Assembly: GCA_977017575.1 (NCBI GenBank)
Contig: CDRNVI010000043.1
Span: 558,001-622,000 of the forward strand
Source: Paramoeba atlantica
Taxonomy: Eukaryota > Discosea
Reading direction: 5' to 3'
Length of the DNA stretch: 64,000 nt
This document shows, in pieces, positions 56,366 through 64,000 of the stretch (its first letter is position 1; every line of letters begins with the position of its first letter). The notes below the pieces were generated by a model, which did no database searches, was not told where the DNA came from, and saw only the letters and a program-made list of their open reading frames with translations. The translations under genes and the position numbers were made by a program.

Positions 56366-56947
56366 GTTTCCTATCTTTGTATACTAAAAAATCTCTGATA
56401 TTTCTTTTAAAAGCACTATCCTAGAAACACTTGCGTATTTCATGCATATTCTTGATTTATTTTTATGGTTGATTCTTATGATTCGCTCAGAATGCATGTG
56501 GTCCTAATATTTACTGTATCTGAAGCCTATTTGTATATAGTCTTTGTAATATGCAGTAGAAATGTAGCTTAGAAAACTTATGAAGAATGTATCCAAACCA
56601 GATGGCTGGAATACAAAAACCGTGTTAGAAACGTGAAAATAAATCGAACTTCTATTAGCAAGATGGCAAGGATTATGTAAAAAAGGGAAATAACAAGACA
56701 CAAAACTGCAAACTGAAGTAAAAATTATTGAAATATACAGTATATCTTTACAGTAGAATTGTCTGTACAGTATAATTAATACATATCTTTACATTTTAAT
56801 AGTATATCTTTACAGTAGAACTACTTTGTGAACTACTACAGTAGATCTACTTTGTGATGTGATGAATTTATGACTCTTCGATGCATGAATTTAAGTTTTA
56901 AGAACTTACAATCGAAAAATAGTTTGAATACAAACACATCCTACCAC
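56366..56947. other. Intergenic with AGTATATCTTTACAG tandem repeats
   Basis: AT-rich gap. At 56,735-56,850 the unit AGTATATCTTTACAGTAGAA and shortened variants occur three or four times, followed by two CTACTTTGTGA copies. No gene. Confidence 0.5.
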
Positions 56948-58114
56948 CTACGGCAAGATTTGGAATGGGGGGAGATGTGCTGTCATGTGCTCTTCGGAAC
57001 CAACATAGACATCACGAATAGATTTATTAAGGTTAACAAGCTCAGTGTCCCAACCAATCAAAGTTTCGTTATATGATGGCGCTACGTCTTTTGATCGTGC
57101 CTTGGAGTTTTCATCCGTCGTTTTCTCACATTCACTTCTGACCACCAGCAGCATGTGCTCCCCGTGCCCCGTGGCCCGAAGGTCGTCAAACACACAATAT
57201 TTTTGATCTTCCGACATTCTTTTGACCGTAGTACCGCGCAAGGAGCTGGAAATGGGTCGGGCAAGAAAAATACGAACCCAAGATTCCTTTCCCCGCACAG
57301 GCGCACCAAACACATCTTCCACCCATATGCGAATGTGAGAAATATGCCGAGGTTCTGGAGCAGAGGTACACGTCAGCCACTCCGCCCGCAGGCGACAGGG
57401 AAGAACGCCGCACCCGAAAGAGTTTCCAATTTTGGTCCGTTTAGACATAACCTCCTGAGGAAAGTAATCCCAGGGTTCGTAAGTGACCATTGTGCCTGTG
57501 GCGTTCAACCCTAATCCGATGAGCCCCCAGGAAGTTTTTGTCTCCTGTTCATTTAAATTGTGGAAAACAGTACCAGCCGATGAGAGTGTAGGTTTCCAAT
57601 TTGAGTTCAGTGATAAATTCAGTAGTTGAAAAAGGTAGCTTTTGAAGTCGACGAAACGAACGCCTTCTCTCACTTTTCGGGCATTGTGTGCAAAAATCGA
57701 AGAGAGAAACTTTGGGTTCAGCTCCGCCGGTGATGCGACGTCCTTACGAGAGGATACCTTTGCAATATCTTGACGCCGTATTACAAGAAATATAAATGTG
57801 CTACATCCTTCAGCCACGAACAAATTCGGCACATCATTCGCGCCATTTGAATATTCTGCCGATAGTTCCTCCAACTTCCTTGAAGAGTTTGTCACACTCA
57901 TATCTAAAAACTCGTTGATGGCATTCTGAATATCGTAAATAGTTGGTCCCTTTCCAGCGCTTTTCCCTCGTAGTGATAGCGAAAAACTTTTCCTAGAATT
58001 GCAGCTATGCTCCATCTTGTATGTGTGTACCTCAACAGACAGAGGCGAGCTGAGTTCGCACGATGCTGCTTCCGGGCTGGAACAAGAATCTGATGCCTGC
58101 GAGACCGAGACCAT
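56948..58114 (-). CDS. Unknown protein, 388 residues
   Basis: I do not recognise it. The N-terminus is Ser-rich. Residues 28-75 read as an alternating strand and helix pattern (VEVHTYKMEHSCNSRKSFSL, then IYDIQNAINEFLD). The centre has hydrophobic strands (GCSTFIFLVIRRQD, VRFVDFKSYLFQLLNLSL, SWGLIGLGLNATGTMVTYEP). Residues about 245-330 are basic with IRIWVEDVFGAPVRGKESW. No transmembrane segment, zinc site or nucleotide-binding motif is evident. Composition and the long single frame on the array strand argue for a real gene, with soluble globular domains. Start at the first Met; a later one (Met34) is possible. Single exon. Confidence 0.6.
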   Translation of the reverse strand: MVSVSQASDSCSSPEAASCELSSPLSVEVHTYKMEHSCNSRKSFSLSLRGKSAGKGPTIYDIQNAINEFLDMSVTNSSRKLEELSAEYSNGANDVPNLFVAEGCSTFIFLVIRRQDIAKVSSRKDVASPAELNPKFLSSIFAHNARKVREGVRFVDFKSYLFQLLNLSLNSNWKPTLSSAGTVFHNLNEQETKTSWGLIGLGLNATGTMVTYEPWDYFPQEVMSKRTKIGNSFGCGVLPCRLRAEWLTCTSAPEPRHISHIRIWVEDVFGAPVRGKESWVRIFLARPISSSLRGTTVKRMSEDQKYCVFDDLRATGHGEHMLLVVRSECEKTTDENSKARSKDVAPSYNETLIGWDTELVNLNKSIRDVYVGSEEHMTAHLPPFQILP

Positions 58115-58330
58115 GGAATAGTAGACGAGTAAAAGTGATTAAAACACCTACCCTTGGAATAGAAATTTCATTCTTTCCTTGAAAATACGAAAAAGAAAAA
58201 ACGCATGGCTTTGTTATTGAGCACGATGCATGTACAATGTATAAATGCATGTACATTGTATAAAGCAAGCATAAAAACTACGGAGCTGTTTTAGTTTCGT
58301 CACAACTAAAATGATCAAACGGGGGGAAAT

Positions 58331-58879
58331 CTATCCAGGTCGATGAAGTAGCTTCCTGGATATCAATTTAGTAGTATTCTCGCGATAACGTTTCTTTGCC
58401 TCTTTTGTTGGAAGGGGGGAGTTTCGTCTAATTTCGTTCTCTTCAGAAAGTAGTATTGCTCCGTCATTCTCCGAATAAATCGAATCTTCTGAATGGGAAG
58501 AATCACGGTCCTTTTTTTTGTTTGAATCACTCAAAGAACTGTTTTCTGCACTTGTGCTAGCAGATGAAGTCGTGCTCCAAGTAGTATGCTCTGTCCGGCA
58601 TTCACGCACCTCGTTGCTTAACACACTTTCTAGATAACCTGTCTCCTCCTGCGACTCATCATCGTCCGCTAGTAATCGATGAGATACGTGCAGACTTGCC
58701 ATTGGGATATCGGTCACGTCCCGCCCTTCGTTGTAGCTTATCGTAGGATACTTTCCACAATCTCCGAGAAACACACGACATTGCGAGCAAAGACCTTGTC
58801 TGTCACACAGCACATCGTTAATATCGGCACAGAGTAGACAACACATATTAGGGTCCGCAGGAATCAAATTCGGGGCCAT
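58331..58879 (-). CDS. Unknown protein with N-terminal cysteine cluster
   Basis: 182 residues. Residues 13-35 carry C-C-x2-C-x7-C-x5-C-x2-C (CCLLCADINDVLCDRQGLCS), a possible zinc site with B-box-like spacing but without the His ligands. The middle (75-150) is acidic and Ser-rich, probably disordered. The C-terminus KEAKKRYRENTTKLISRKLL faintly resembles the beginning of a plant/algal CCT motif (R-x-x-A-x-x-R-Y-x-E-K) yet lacks its second half. A B-box plus CCT layout would suggest a CONSTANS-like regulator; with both motifs incomplete this is only a suggestion. Single exon; the spacer to the next gene (58,880-59,247) has nothing recognisable. Confidence 0.5.
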   Translation of the reverse strand: MAPNLIPADPNMCCLLCADINDVLCDRQGLCSQCRVFLGDCGKYPTISYNEGRDVTDIPMASLHVSHRLLADDDESQEETGYLESVLSNEVRECRTEHTTWSTTSSASTSAENSSLSDSNKKKDRDSSHSEDSIYSENDGAILLSEENEIRRNSPLPTKEAKKRYRENTTKLISRKLLHRPG

Positions 58880-59247
58880 GTCGGAGAATAGTTCGGAATT
58901 GATAGACGGAAAGCAAGTGGTTTAGGTCGGTCGTCAGCATTGCAAAACAAATCTGTTAAATTATTGTGTGCATCCTATAAAAGAAATAGTGAAGGAAAGA
59001 AGCGTTATGGGCTTAATAAAGAAACTGTGCTTTAAATTGAAAAACTTGTATCACGAATGATAATTTCCGACCTACGAATCACGTACAAAAACGTAGAAAA
59101 TCGGGCGCACGCACCTGTTCCAACCTGAGATGTCCTAGAGATGTCTTACCTGAGATGTCCTATTACTCAACCTTACATCCTACATGAGGAAATACAAGTA
59201 CAAGTCCACTATCACGCCAAACGCTGTGAGGACCGTGTTCCCTTCCT

Positions 59248-59643
59248 CTAGGATTCCACCATAGGAATCACTTCACCCCTGGACGCACATTCGAGTATAA
59301 GACGTGAGGGTCGTGGCGGGGAGATCGTCGCACTGGTGACGAAGGCGTCCAGGGGAGGGTCAGGGGGTGCGTTGTGTTCACCGTCGAACCCTCCTTCGAG
59401 GTCTACCTCATCACAGGTCGGTCCGCCTACCATGGTGGTCAGCAGGGACCACGGCGAGTCGTGCTGGTCTCCCCAGCGAGAGCGACGTCGTACGCGGGCC
59501 TCCAAGTCCTCCGCATAGCCGGGGAGGCCCTCATCCTCGGAGGCAGAGTCCTCAGAGAATTGGGCAAGATCGACTCGATGATTTCGCGTTTGTGGGTTGA
59601 GGTCCTTATGGTGTGAAGCAGAAATATCTCCAGGAAAGGACAT
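59248..59643 (-). CDS. Hypothetical acidic protein, uncertain
   Basis: 131 residues, not recognised. It has an acidic patch (FSEDSASEDEGLPGYAEDLE), a basic run (ARVRRRSRWG) and a Pro-rich end. The locus is G+C-rich, so frames are open on several strands and phases, including three overlapping plus-strand frames of 60-80 codons. I favour the minus frame because all neighbours are on that strand and it fills the gap with normal spacing to CAF1. Confidence is low. Confidence 0.35.
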   Translation of the reverse strand: MSFPGDISASHHKDLNPQTRNHRVDLAQFSEDSASEDEGLPGYAEDLEARVRRRSRWGDQHDSPWSLLTTMVGGPTCDEVDLEGGFDGEHNAPPDPPLDAFVTSATISPPRPSRLILECASRGEVIPMVES

Positions 59644-59866
59644 GGAGAGGAATCAATGTGACAAAGGAAAATCTCTAGGAAAGATTGATAATGAGAAGGA
59701 AGGGAACTCACTATTTATCTTAAAATGAACGCTTTTTTAACGTTTGGTCCTTTGTAGTGTATTCGTGATCTTATTGTACACGTAAAAGCAATAACAAACA
59801 CATGGGCATCGATCCGGTAGCTCTCCTCAGCTCCATGCCTCTTTTCCGAACCGTCCTAGCTCTCTG

Positions 59867-60928
59867 TTACCCAGCTGTCACATCTCCCGCCTCCGTCTGG
59901 GCATGGGGCTCGCTCATCCCGTGATACACCAGTGAGATCACCTCCGTGCTTGCCGTAGACTCACTCACCGGAGTTGCCTCCGACTCCATAAATGAAGAGC
60001 TGCGGTGCATTTTACCACTTGTCTTGGGCGACGAAGCCGAGGACGACGAAGACGACGAGGAGGACAAACTTTGCGACCCTGCTTGACTCGGGGACAGCGC
60101 CAACGTATTCGCGGTGTCCTCCCCGAGCCCAAACACCACCCCGGAGGTGTCTAGCGGAATGCGCCGCTCCCCGTCGCCCCCACACAGGTGAAAGAAACAT
60201 TGCGCAGTAAGAAGACTGTCACTGCCGGCCTGGTGGGCTGGACCAATCCGACGAACCCCAATCTCCTCCGCGACATGGTCCAACCCCTTTGAGTACGGTA
60301 CTTGGGCACTTTTCTTTAACACGTACTTAATATCATACAAAAACGGAAAGTACGCGTGGAGGAGCTCCAGGAACTCAATCTCCCTTTCCGGGAGATCCAC
60401 CCCGGAGAGGAGTTTGATCAAGTACCCAAAGTCGTACCCGCTGTGGAAACTCACCCAACTCACCTCCGGGCACAGCACAAGCCCGGAGGTGGTGAGGAGC
60501 TGCGCAAAGTGCGTGACGTCAACCCCTTCCCGCTCCAGACGATCGAAATTAATCCCACTGTTATGCAGCAAGTCTATCGAGTCCTGCGCGTAGACATCCG
60601 TGGATAAACAAAACCGAAAGTTGAACTGCCATGTACAGGGCCCGGAGGCCGGTGGGTCGCCGTTCTCATCGACGAGCGTAAGCCCGAGTTGGATCAGTTT
60701 TAGAAGATTTACGTTACACCGCAGGGTTTGGTAGTAGAACTCGTGAGTGGAAGCGAAATTACCAACAGGTCGGCCGACGATCCCGGGGAATTCCGTATCC
60801 ATGGCAACATAAGGACATGTTTCCACCGCACGCCGGATATTGGAGAACTCGGATTCGAGATTCGTGGCCCAGACATCCTTGATGACGCTGCTGCTGCTAC
60901 TGTAGGAGCTCCACTTACCGCCACTCAT
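59867..60928 (-). CDS. CAF1: CCR4-NOT deadenylase subunit CAF1 (Pop2/CNOT7)
   Basis: Mg-dependent 3'-5' exonuclease that shortens poly(A) tails. 353 residues. The DEDD residues are visible: D and E in YVAMDTEFPGIVGRP, D in SWVSFHSGYDFGYLIKLL, and the final H and D in RIGPAHQAGSDSLLTAQCFF. The family's KLIQLGLTLVDENGD and WQFNFRF blocks are present. VWATNLESEFSNIR is the usual start, so the Met 14 codons earlier (a Ser-rich lead) is acceptable. After residue 265 a Ser-rich low-complexity tail of about 85 residues follows. The coding sequence is G+C-rich. Single exon. The upstream spacer contains TTGTTTTTCAG at about 60,975 (minus), a possible splice acceptor in the leader. Confidence 0.95.
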   Translation of the reverse strand: MSGGKWSSYSSSSSVIKDVWATNLESEFSNIRRAVETCPYVAMDTEFPGIVGRPVGNFASTHEFYYQTLRCNVNLLKLIQLGLTLVDENGDPPASGPCTWQFNFRFCLSTDVYAQDSIDLLHNSGINFDRLEREGVDVTHFAQLLTTSGLVLCPEVSWVSFHSGYDFGYLIKLLSGVDLPEREIEFLELLHAYFPFLYDIKYVLKKSAQVPYSKGLDHVAEEIGVRRIGPAHQAGSDSLLTAQCFFHLCGGDGERRIPLDTSGVVFGLGEDTANTLALSPSQAGSQSLSSSSSSSSSASSPKTSGKMHRSSSFMESEATPVSESTASTEVISLVYHGMSEPHAQTEAGDVTAG

Positions 60929-61237
60929 AAAAGGAATGTTGATGTCAGTGCAAGCTTGATATGAAGTCTAAATTTCTGAAAAACAAATCATTAAGAACGG
61001 GTACACGAAACAGAGTGCACTCGTTGGCAGTGTACAGGGGGGGTATTGTAAATTTGTAAATTATAAGGTAAATTATTGTAGGAGATGAAATTCATTTCAG
61101 AAAAACGGTTTTTTTGTGGAGACGCACCAAGCTACGAATCTGTGCGCACTACGAGTTACATGAACACATTTTGAACCGGAAATCAGGTCCTGCACTCATA
61201 TAGCCAAAAAGATTTTATGAAAAAGAAATCCTTGTTC

Positions 61238-61780
61238 TCACGTGTCAATTCTCCAATTTTGCAAACAACTTGTACATTGAAGCAAGAGTGAAAACCCTTC
61301 ATCCGCACTTCGCATTTGGACGGCCCTGTACCAGCATATGCGTTGAGAGGCACAATTATCGCAGAATGCCTCCTGCGTGGGGAGCGAGGTTTCACTCTCC
61401 TCTGCAGAGACCCATTTAAGTCTTCGGGCTTCTGCGTAACGTGAAAATTGGCGAGCATTTGATGCAACGTCATTCGCTTTATTATCGTGATGTTCCGCTG
61501 TGGCCCTCAAAAACTGAGATCGCGTTTTCTCCTCACGATGCTGAAGCGCCGCTTCATATTCCGCTACCCTTTCCTCTATGCTTAGCCATTTCCACTCAAG
61601 TTCACCCATTTCAAGTGACATGTTTTGTGCGGCGTCCTGTTGTGGTAGAACACAGTGCGGACAGGAAGCACCTTTCCTGTTTTCGTCAAACAGAGGCAAC
61701 AGACTCCGACATGTGGGACAGAATTTCATATTTTGTATTAATAACATTGAAAAGGAATCTCTATTTGCAGTATTGGTCAT
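61238..61780 (-). CDS. RNA polymerase small zinc-ribbon subunit, RPA12-like
   Basis: Two zinc ribbons flank a long helical middle. Residues 21-43 hold C-x2-C (FCPTCRSLLP) and CPHC. The C-terminal ribbon is TFIIS-type: FCDNCASQ, the acidic hairpin QMRSADEG, then QCTSCLQNWRID. QMRSADEG is the form typical of Pol I subunit RPA12 (POLR1H), which stimulates RNA cleavage by Pol I. RPC10 of Pol III and RPB9 of Pol II have related ribbons. RPA12 is normally about 120 residues; here 180, because some 70 charged residues separate the ribbons. Met18 (61,729), immediately before FCPTC, is the likelier start. Single exon. Confidence 0.8.
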   Translation of the reverse strand: MTNTANRDSFSMLLIQNMKFCPTCRSLLPLFDENRKGASCPHCVLPQQDAAQNMSLEMGELEWKWLSIEERVAEYEAALQHREEKTRSQFLRATAEHHDNKANDVASNARQFSRYAEARRLKWVSAEESETSLPTQEAFCDNCASQRICWYRAVQMRSADEGFSLLLQCTSCLQNWRIDT

Positions 61781-62020
61781 GTAGCAAACTTGAACGCTAC
61801 TTCTCTACGTTCACGTTGGGAAACTTTTCAAAAGAATGTTCTATTTATATGCGGTAACTATTCTTTTTTTGCACGCTTGTGGTGGAAGTTTAGGTTTAAA
61901 AAATATTTCGTAGTTTAGCGAAACGAAGGAGGTCGAGTTTTGAACTTATCCAAAAAAGCCTTTGGAGCTCAGTTTGAAATTTATGTGTGTTCGTTCGAAC
62001 TCGTATTCTTTTTGGTTCAA

Positions 62021-64000
62021 CTACAGCTGTAAAATGGCTTGAGAAACCTGAAAAGAAACGTCATCCTCAGCTCCGGCATCATCAGAAGATGTACCACGGT
62101 GTAGTAAAGTTTCCTGTTCTAATTTTATCAATGACTCTCGAATAAGTTGATACAACTCCGTGGAATTGACGCCACCCGCGATTTCTGGCGCACTGATGGC
62201 GAGGTAGTCCGCTATATCGGAAACACGAAATCCTTCTTGAGGCAATTCTGCAATCTTACTTTTTACAAGATCGTATATCTCCGACCCACGCGAGGACGAT
62301 GATTGATTTGACGCGTTGCTTTCATCAATATTAGGAATGCCTTGGTTCTCTTGTGCAAAGTCGGAACTGATGTCTGTGTGTGTCATTGAAGCCTTCATAA
62401 GTGTCAATGCCATTCGAACGTGATCCGTTCGGACTTCGTCGTCGAGGTGCAGTCGTGCAACGGCTTCGGATAACCGAATCATCGACTCAAGTTGCCTCGT
62501 GGTGTATCGAAACATTCGATGCGTCACCGTGCGCGTCTTCTCCATCCGAAGGTCTCGAAAAGCAATGGAGAGAAGGTCGCACGCACTCTCCGAAAGCCGA
62601 GGTTGTACACTCGTCGCATAACTCAGGTAGAGCATAAAGTCCTCATGGCTTAGTGTTTCGTTTGTGGTGTCTTCCGGTTGCTCGGAATTATGACGATGAA
62701 GGTCGGTGATTTTCTTTGCAAGCATTCTGTCCGATTTATTCGATGTATCAGCGAGAATAAATATCAAGTCAAAGCGTGAAATGATAGGTTGCGTCATGGT
62801 TACATTTTGGTGCAACGGTTTGCTGATGTTATAAATTCCACCAATAGGACTGGCAGCCGCAAGAATTGACGCTCGAGCTCTCAATGTGGCCTTAATTCCG
62901 GCCTTAGCAATAGAAATGGTTTGCTGTTCCATCGCCTCGTGAATGGCCACCATATCCGCCGGGTCCATCTTGTCGAAGTCATCAATGCAACACAACCCAT
63001 TGTCGGCTAACATCAACGCTCCTGCCTCGATCGTAAACTCCCCCGTGTCTGGGTCCTTGGCGACACTTGCCGTTAGTCCTGCGGCGGTGGAGGTCTTTCC
63101 GCTGGTGTATATCCCACGCGGGGCAATCTTGGAGGCCCATTTCAGAAAGTGGGATTTCCCGACAGCAGGGTCTCCAATTAAGCACAAGTTAATGTCCCCT
63201 CGCAAGGAAGACCCGTCCCGGGTCTTTTTGTGCACACCCCCGACCTGCTGCAGGAGTACACCCAGCTTGACCAGAGCGTACCCGAACAAATTCGGGCACA
63301 CACTATGCACCAGGGTGTTAAAAAACCCATCCCGGGAGACAACACGTGACGCGACGCTCTCCTGTTTGCTTCGAAGCTCTTTGGAAAGACTAAACGACTT
63401 TGTTTTCTCGTCTGCAAAAGGACGGTTGGGTGCGTACCCGGCTCGATTCGTTACTGTCATTGCAATGAAACAAAGTTTATAGGCGAGTGTGCGGGCACCA
63501 AGTTTTTTAAGCCCCTCCACACCCTCGGTTCCCATATCCGCCCTCCTTCCCTCGTTTGCATTGGGTGCCGCATCATCCACTCGGTGGGTAAGTTCCCGTC
63601 TCTCCTGCTGCGAGAACAGTTTCCCCACCTCCGGAATCATCGAAATAAACCCAATAAACCGCAACTTGTCCCCGGGAAGGGCCCGTTCCACGGACTCCCC
63701 CCTTAGAATCACATCAATACTCCGTGGGGTGGATCCCGGAAGCAGGGCCTCGGAGTCTTCCTGTACTTTTAGCTTCTGCCAGTCATTTAAAATGGTGTTG
63801 CGGTTGTAGACGACTGCCCACTGGTCGCGGTTCCCGCACCCATCCTGTTTACACACGATCGGGGTGGTGTAGGTGTAATTCTGTAGCACCGGGTCACTCA
63901 CGCAGCCACAGTTCTGACACGAGAAACAGGTCTGTAGCAACTCCGGGCGGACTTGGGTCATCCGGGTCACGGTGGCATGGAGGTTGCAGAGCAGACCGCA
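62021..64000 (-). CDS. MCM6: Replicative helicase subunit MCM6 (5' end beyond window)
   Basis: Subunit of the MCM2-7 hexamer. The frame is open to the right edge (GLLCNLHATVTRMTQVRPEL), so the N-terminal A domain, roughly 120-160 residues, lies outside. Visible parts are the zinc motif (CFSCQNCGCV...CKQDGCGNR), SIPRS-type linker TPRSIDVILRGESVE, Walker A GDPAVGKSHFLKW, the presensor hairpin region, Walker B CCIDDFDKMD, sensor 1 ILAAASPIGGIY, Arg finger SRFDL and the C-terminal winged helix (about 62,060-62,290). HEAMEQQTISIAKAGIKATL is the MCM core. The Walker B reads D-D where most MCMs have D-E, a real oddity at the catalytic Glu. TEGVEGLKKLGARTLAYKL and GGVHKKT point to MCM6. No intron seen. 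Confidence 0.95.
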   Translation of the reverse strand, partial: CGLLCNLHATVTRMTQVRPELLQTCFSCQNCGCVSDPVLQNYTYTTPIVCKQDGCGNRDQWAVVYNRNTILNDWQKLKVQEDSEALLPGSTPRSIDVILRGESVERALPGDKLRFIGFISMIPEVGKLFSQQERRELTHRVDDAAPNANEGRRADMGTEGVEGLKKLGARTLAYKLCFIAMTVTNRAGYAPNRPFADEKTKSFSLSKELRSKQESVASRVVSRDGFFNTLVHSVCPNLFGYALVKLGVLLQQVGGVHKKTRDGSSLRGDINLCLIGDPAVGKSHFLKWASKIAPRGIYTSGKTSTAAGLTASVAKDPDTGEFTIEAGALMLADNGLCCIDDFDKMDPADMVAIHEAMEQQTISIAKAGIKATLRARASILAAASPIGGIYNISKPLHQNVTMTQPIISRFDLIFILADTSNKSDRMLAKKITDLHRHNSEQPEDTTNETLSHEDFMLYLSYATSVQPRLSESACDLLSIAFRDLRMEKTRTVTHRMFRYTTRQLESMIRLSEAVARLHLDDEVRTDHVRMALTLMKASMTHTDISSDFAQENQGIPNIDESNASNQSSSSRGSEIYDLVKSKIAELPQEGFRVSDIADYLAISAPEIAGGVNSTELYQLIRESLIKLEQETLLHRGTSSDDAGAEDDVSFQVSQAILQL

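Noticed and set aside
59336-59616. Overlapping plus-strand frames in the G+C-rich stretch
   Set aside because: High G+C opens several frames at once; none has a recognisable domain and they oppose the array strand.
4387-64000. Firm assignment to kinetoplastids from the one-strand array
   Set aside because: Leaders before ATGs are often A-rich without a polypyrimidine-AG acceptor, and Prp18 plus the algal-type Mn transporter do not fit a simple kinetoplastid picture.

Overview
This is nuclear DNA of an intron-poor, AT-leaning unicellular eukaryote with aerobic mitochondria. The eukaryotic markers are a mitochondrial Hsp70 with a presequence, ATP11, COQ5, ELP3, GCN1, MCM6, CAF1, a Pol I-type small subunit, Prp18, STRAP and MOG1. 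Almost every gene is a single uninterrupted reading frame, including a 2,677-residue GCN1. All 26 host genes called on the minus strand point the same way from 4.4 kb to the right edge; the only plus-strand host candidate is a weak 130-residue frame. Long one-directional, intron-poor gene arrays are best known from Euglenozoa (kinetoplastids, diplonemids) and dinoflagellates. The capping triphosphatase is of the Cet1/tunnel type, which fits many protists but not animals or plants. I see no clear spliced-leader acceptor pattern in front of the genes, so I do not assign a lineage.

The left part (1 to about 28.5 kb) mixes a few single-copy genes with a dense, nested graveyard of plain DNA transposons. 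The genes are mtHsp70, a Rev7-like HORMA protein, a leucine-rich-repeat protein, an AlkB-like dioxygenase, a Yar1-like ankyrin protein, an unknown two-module protein and Prp18. The transposons are Tc1/mariner of at least three terminal-repeat families, two hAT families, Merlin, pogo/Tigger, a Mutator-like MITE, foldback MITEs and an unclassified 1.27-kb element with perfect 12-bp inverted ends and a 5-bp target duplication. Several nestings can be read base by base: a family-A mariner inside a hAT inside a third-family mariner-like element (26,117-28,434), and a mariner inside one hAT inside another hAT (8,748-12,660). No retroelement or virus-like element was recognised.

The right part (28.5-64 kb) is compact and nearly transposon-free. 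In transcription order from the right edge it holds MCM6 (cut by the edge), an RPA12-like zinc-ribbon subunit, the CAF1 deadenylase, three unknown proteins, MCTS1/Tma20, a 1,330-residue coiled-coil protein, a small membrane protein, a Sen1/UPF1-type helicase, ATP11, MOG1, a Mn-type CDF transporter, an unusual ELP3, glycyl-tRNA synthetase, GCN1, STRAP, COQ5 and the mRNA-capping triphosphatase. Most intergenic gaps are 60-400 bp. There is no obvious pathway operon, but RNA and translation functions dominate (capping, splicing, deadenylation, tRNA charging and modification, GCN1 and MCTS1 in translational control).

Points worth a second look are the strict one-strand gene order, a 17-bp tandem duplication that breaks the Prp18 reading frame, an ELP3 of a variant class with a C-terminal tail, a possible bipartite leader on GlyRS, and the nested and unclassified mobile elements.
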